Assembly (NCBI GenBank): GCA_963596435.1
Contig: CAVBMG010000004.1
Coordinates: forward strand, 39,039-103,038
Origin: COE1 sp963596435
GTDB lineage: Bacteria > Bacillota > Clostridia > Lachnospirales > Lachnospiraceae
Reading direction: 5' to 3'
Length of the DNA: 64,000 nucleotides
The notes under the pieces are model-generated. The model had not been told where the DNA came from, did not search any database, and saw nothing but the letters and a program-made list of their open reading frames with translations. Position 1 is the stretch's first letter. The number at the start of each line of letters is the position of its first letter. The translations under genes and the position numbers were made by a program. Of the stretch, positions 63,265-64,000 are shown in pieces.

Positions 63265-64000
63265 ATTTCTTCCTCCAATATCACTCCTATTTCTTTCATA
63301 AGATCAAACAGTGTAATAAAATTTTGACCATATTTTAATCCCATTTCGTCCAATTGTCCTTGAACACTATCACAGTGCTCATATAAAGCAATTAGAATTA
63401 TATTGTCCTTTAAATCAACTAAATTTTTTGGTCTTATAACCGTATAATTATCTATCTTCCTTTTTTGTATATTCACATTGTTATCTGAAAATGCCATAAT
63501 TGGAATACCACATGCAGTAAACCATTTCTCTATTGCAATACCCCAATAGCCACAACCAAACAAAACATATCCTTTGGATTGCCGTGGCAAAAAATCTAAC
63601 AAATACTTTCTAACTTTACTAGATAAATCCTTATTATTCCATAAATATGAATATCTTTCAAAAAACTCATATAAACCTGCCAATGCAAAATCTTCATTTT
63701 CATTTGCACTAATTTGACTCAAGTTATACCCGTATTTTTCAATATACGGCTTCCAAAATGAATAATTGTATCTAGCCCATGCATGACATCCAAACGGTAA
63801 GCTGTTGTTATTTAACGCATAACACCTCTCTACTTGTTTTTCAAATGCAAACTGTAATGCCACCTCTACTGGAGCAACTGTAAAATAATCACATTTTACG
63901 GAAGAAAAAAATAAATCTTCATTTAACTTTTCCTCATGTTGCAAAGTATCAGGTAAATAACTCGCACCTTGAGTAAACACCTCTCGGTTGAGATAATTGA
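63261..64000 (-). CDS. DUF5672 protein with C-terminal Rossmann module, N-terminus beyond window edge
   Basis: The frame is open to the window edge, so the start is missing; the GTG at 63980 is internal. The visible N-terminal part (NEDLFFSSVKCD, APVEVALQFAFEK, NNNSLPFGCHAWARYNYSFWK) matches DUF5672, a domain found in surface-polysaccharide gene clusters and thought to be glycosyltransferase-related. From about two thirds on (KGYVLFGCGYWGIAIEKWFT, IMAFSDNNVNIQ) it carries a small Rossmann-like module like those at the ends of the next two proteins. Its stop overlaps the next start (ATGA). Confidence 0.78.
   Translation of the reverse strand, partial: NYLNREVFTQGASYLPDTLQHEEKLNEDLFFSSVKCDYFTVAPVEVALQFAFEKQVERCYALNNNSLPFGCHAWARYNYSFWKPYIEKYGYNLSQISANENEDFALAGLYEFFERYSYLWNNKDLSSKVRKYLLDFLPRQSKGYVLFGCGYWGIAIEKWFTACGIPIMAFSDNNVNIQKRKIDNYTVIRPKNLVDLKDNIILIALYEHCDSVQGQLDEMGLKYGQNFITLFDLMKEIGVILEEEI

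Noticed and set aside
1..64000. CRISPR arrays, tRNA or rRNA genes, insertion sequences with transposases, phage genes
   Set aside because: Looked for on both strands; no regularly spaced repeats, cloverleaf-type sequences, rRNA segments, classical transposase or integrase genes were seen.

Overview
The window reads as chromosome of a gut-type, low-GC Firmicute, most likely a Lachnospiraceae relative of Roseburia or Blautia. The grounds are near-consensus sigma-A promoters (TTGACA-17-TATAAT types), strong AGGAGG ribosome sites, LplB/YtcP-type sugar importers, many glycoside hydrolases, SBP-type sensors and the PD-(D/E)XK-linked ATPase families that are expanded in that group. The genus is inference. 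Nearly all genes lie on the minus strand.

Left part (1-24.4 kb): a cut-off membrane acyltransferase; a chemoreceptor; an ArsR-like regulator on the plus strand; a glycan operon transcribed LplB permease, YtcP permease, lipoprotein, GH3, GH30, GH42, with its sensor kinase and AraC-type response regulator upstream; a housekeeping operon (aminotransferase, patatin-like protein, UppP) behind a consensus promoter; and a signalling run (diguanylate cyclase, PAS/winged-helix regulator, second chemoreceptor).

Centre (24.6-43.8 kb): a complete intracellular beta-mannan (galactoglucomannan) oligosaccharide locus of the kind described in Roseburia intestinalis. A lipoprotein and two permeases import oligosaccharides. 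Two SGNH esterases (CE2 and CE17 types) remove acetyl groups, a GH36 removes galactose, and a GH2 beta-mannosidase and a GH1 trim the ends. A cellobiose-2-epimerase-type enzyme and two GH130 phosphorylases yield mannose-1-phosphate. Mannose-6-phosphate isomerase is fused to the GH1 protein. Two LacI-family regulators flank the glycosidases. No endo-mannanase is in the window.

Right-centre (44-52.3 kb): a NUDIX hydrolase; an HD-GYP protein; a decayed gene that once joined a sugar-binding protein, a second periplasmic-type binding domain and GGDEF; amt and glnB with attenuator-like RNA structures; a GNAT acetyltransferase; and a cyclophilin.

Right end (52.3-64 kb): a cell-surface polysaccharide cluster (DUF5672 protein, two glycosyltransferase-like proteins, an NAD-dependent epimerase/dehydratase, two IspD/TarI-like cytidylyltransferases). 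Several mobile-looking ATPase/nuclease genes break into it. The last 18 codons of the first cytidylyltransferase are duplicated as a 73-bp direct repeat flanking a 2.8-kb ATPase cassette. A 10-N scaffold gap sits inside one gene, and the flanking 9-bp overlap indicates that no sequence is really missing there.
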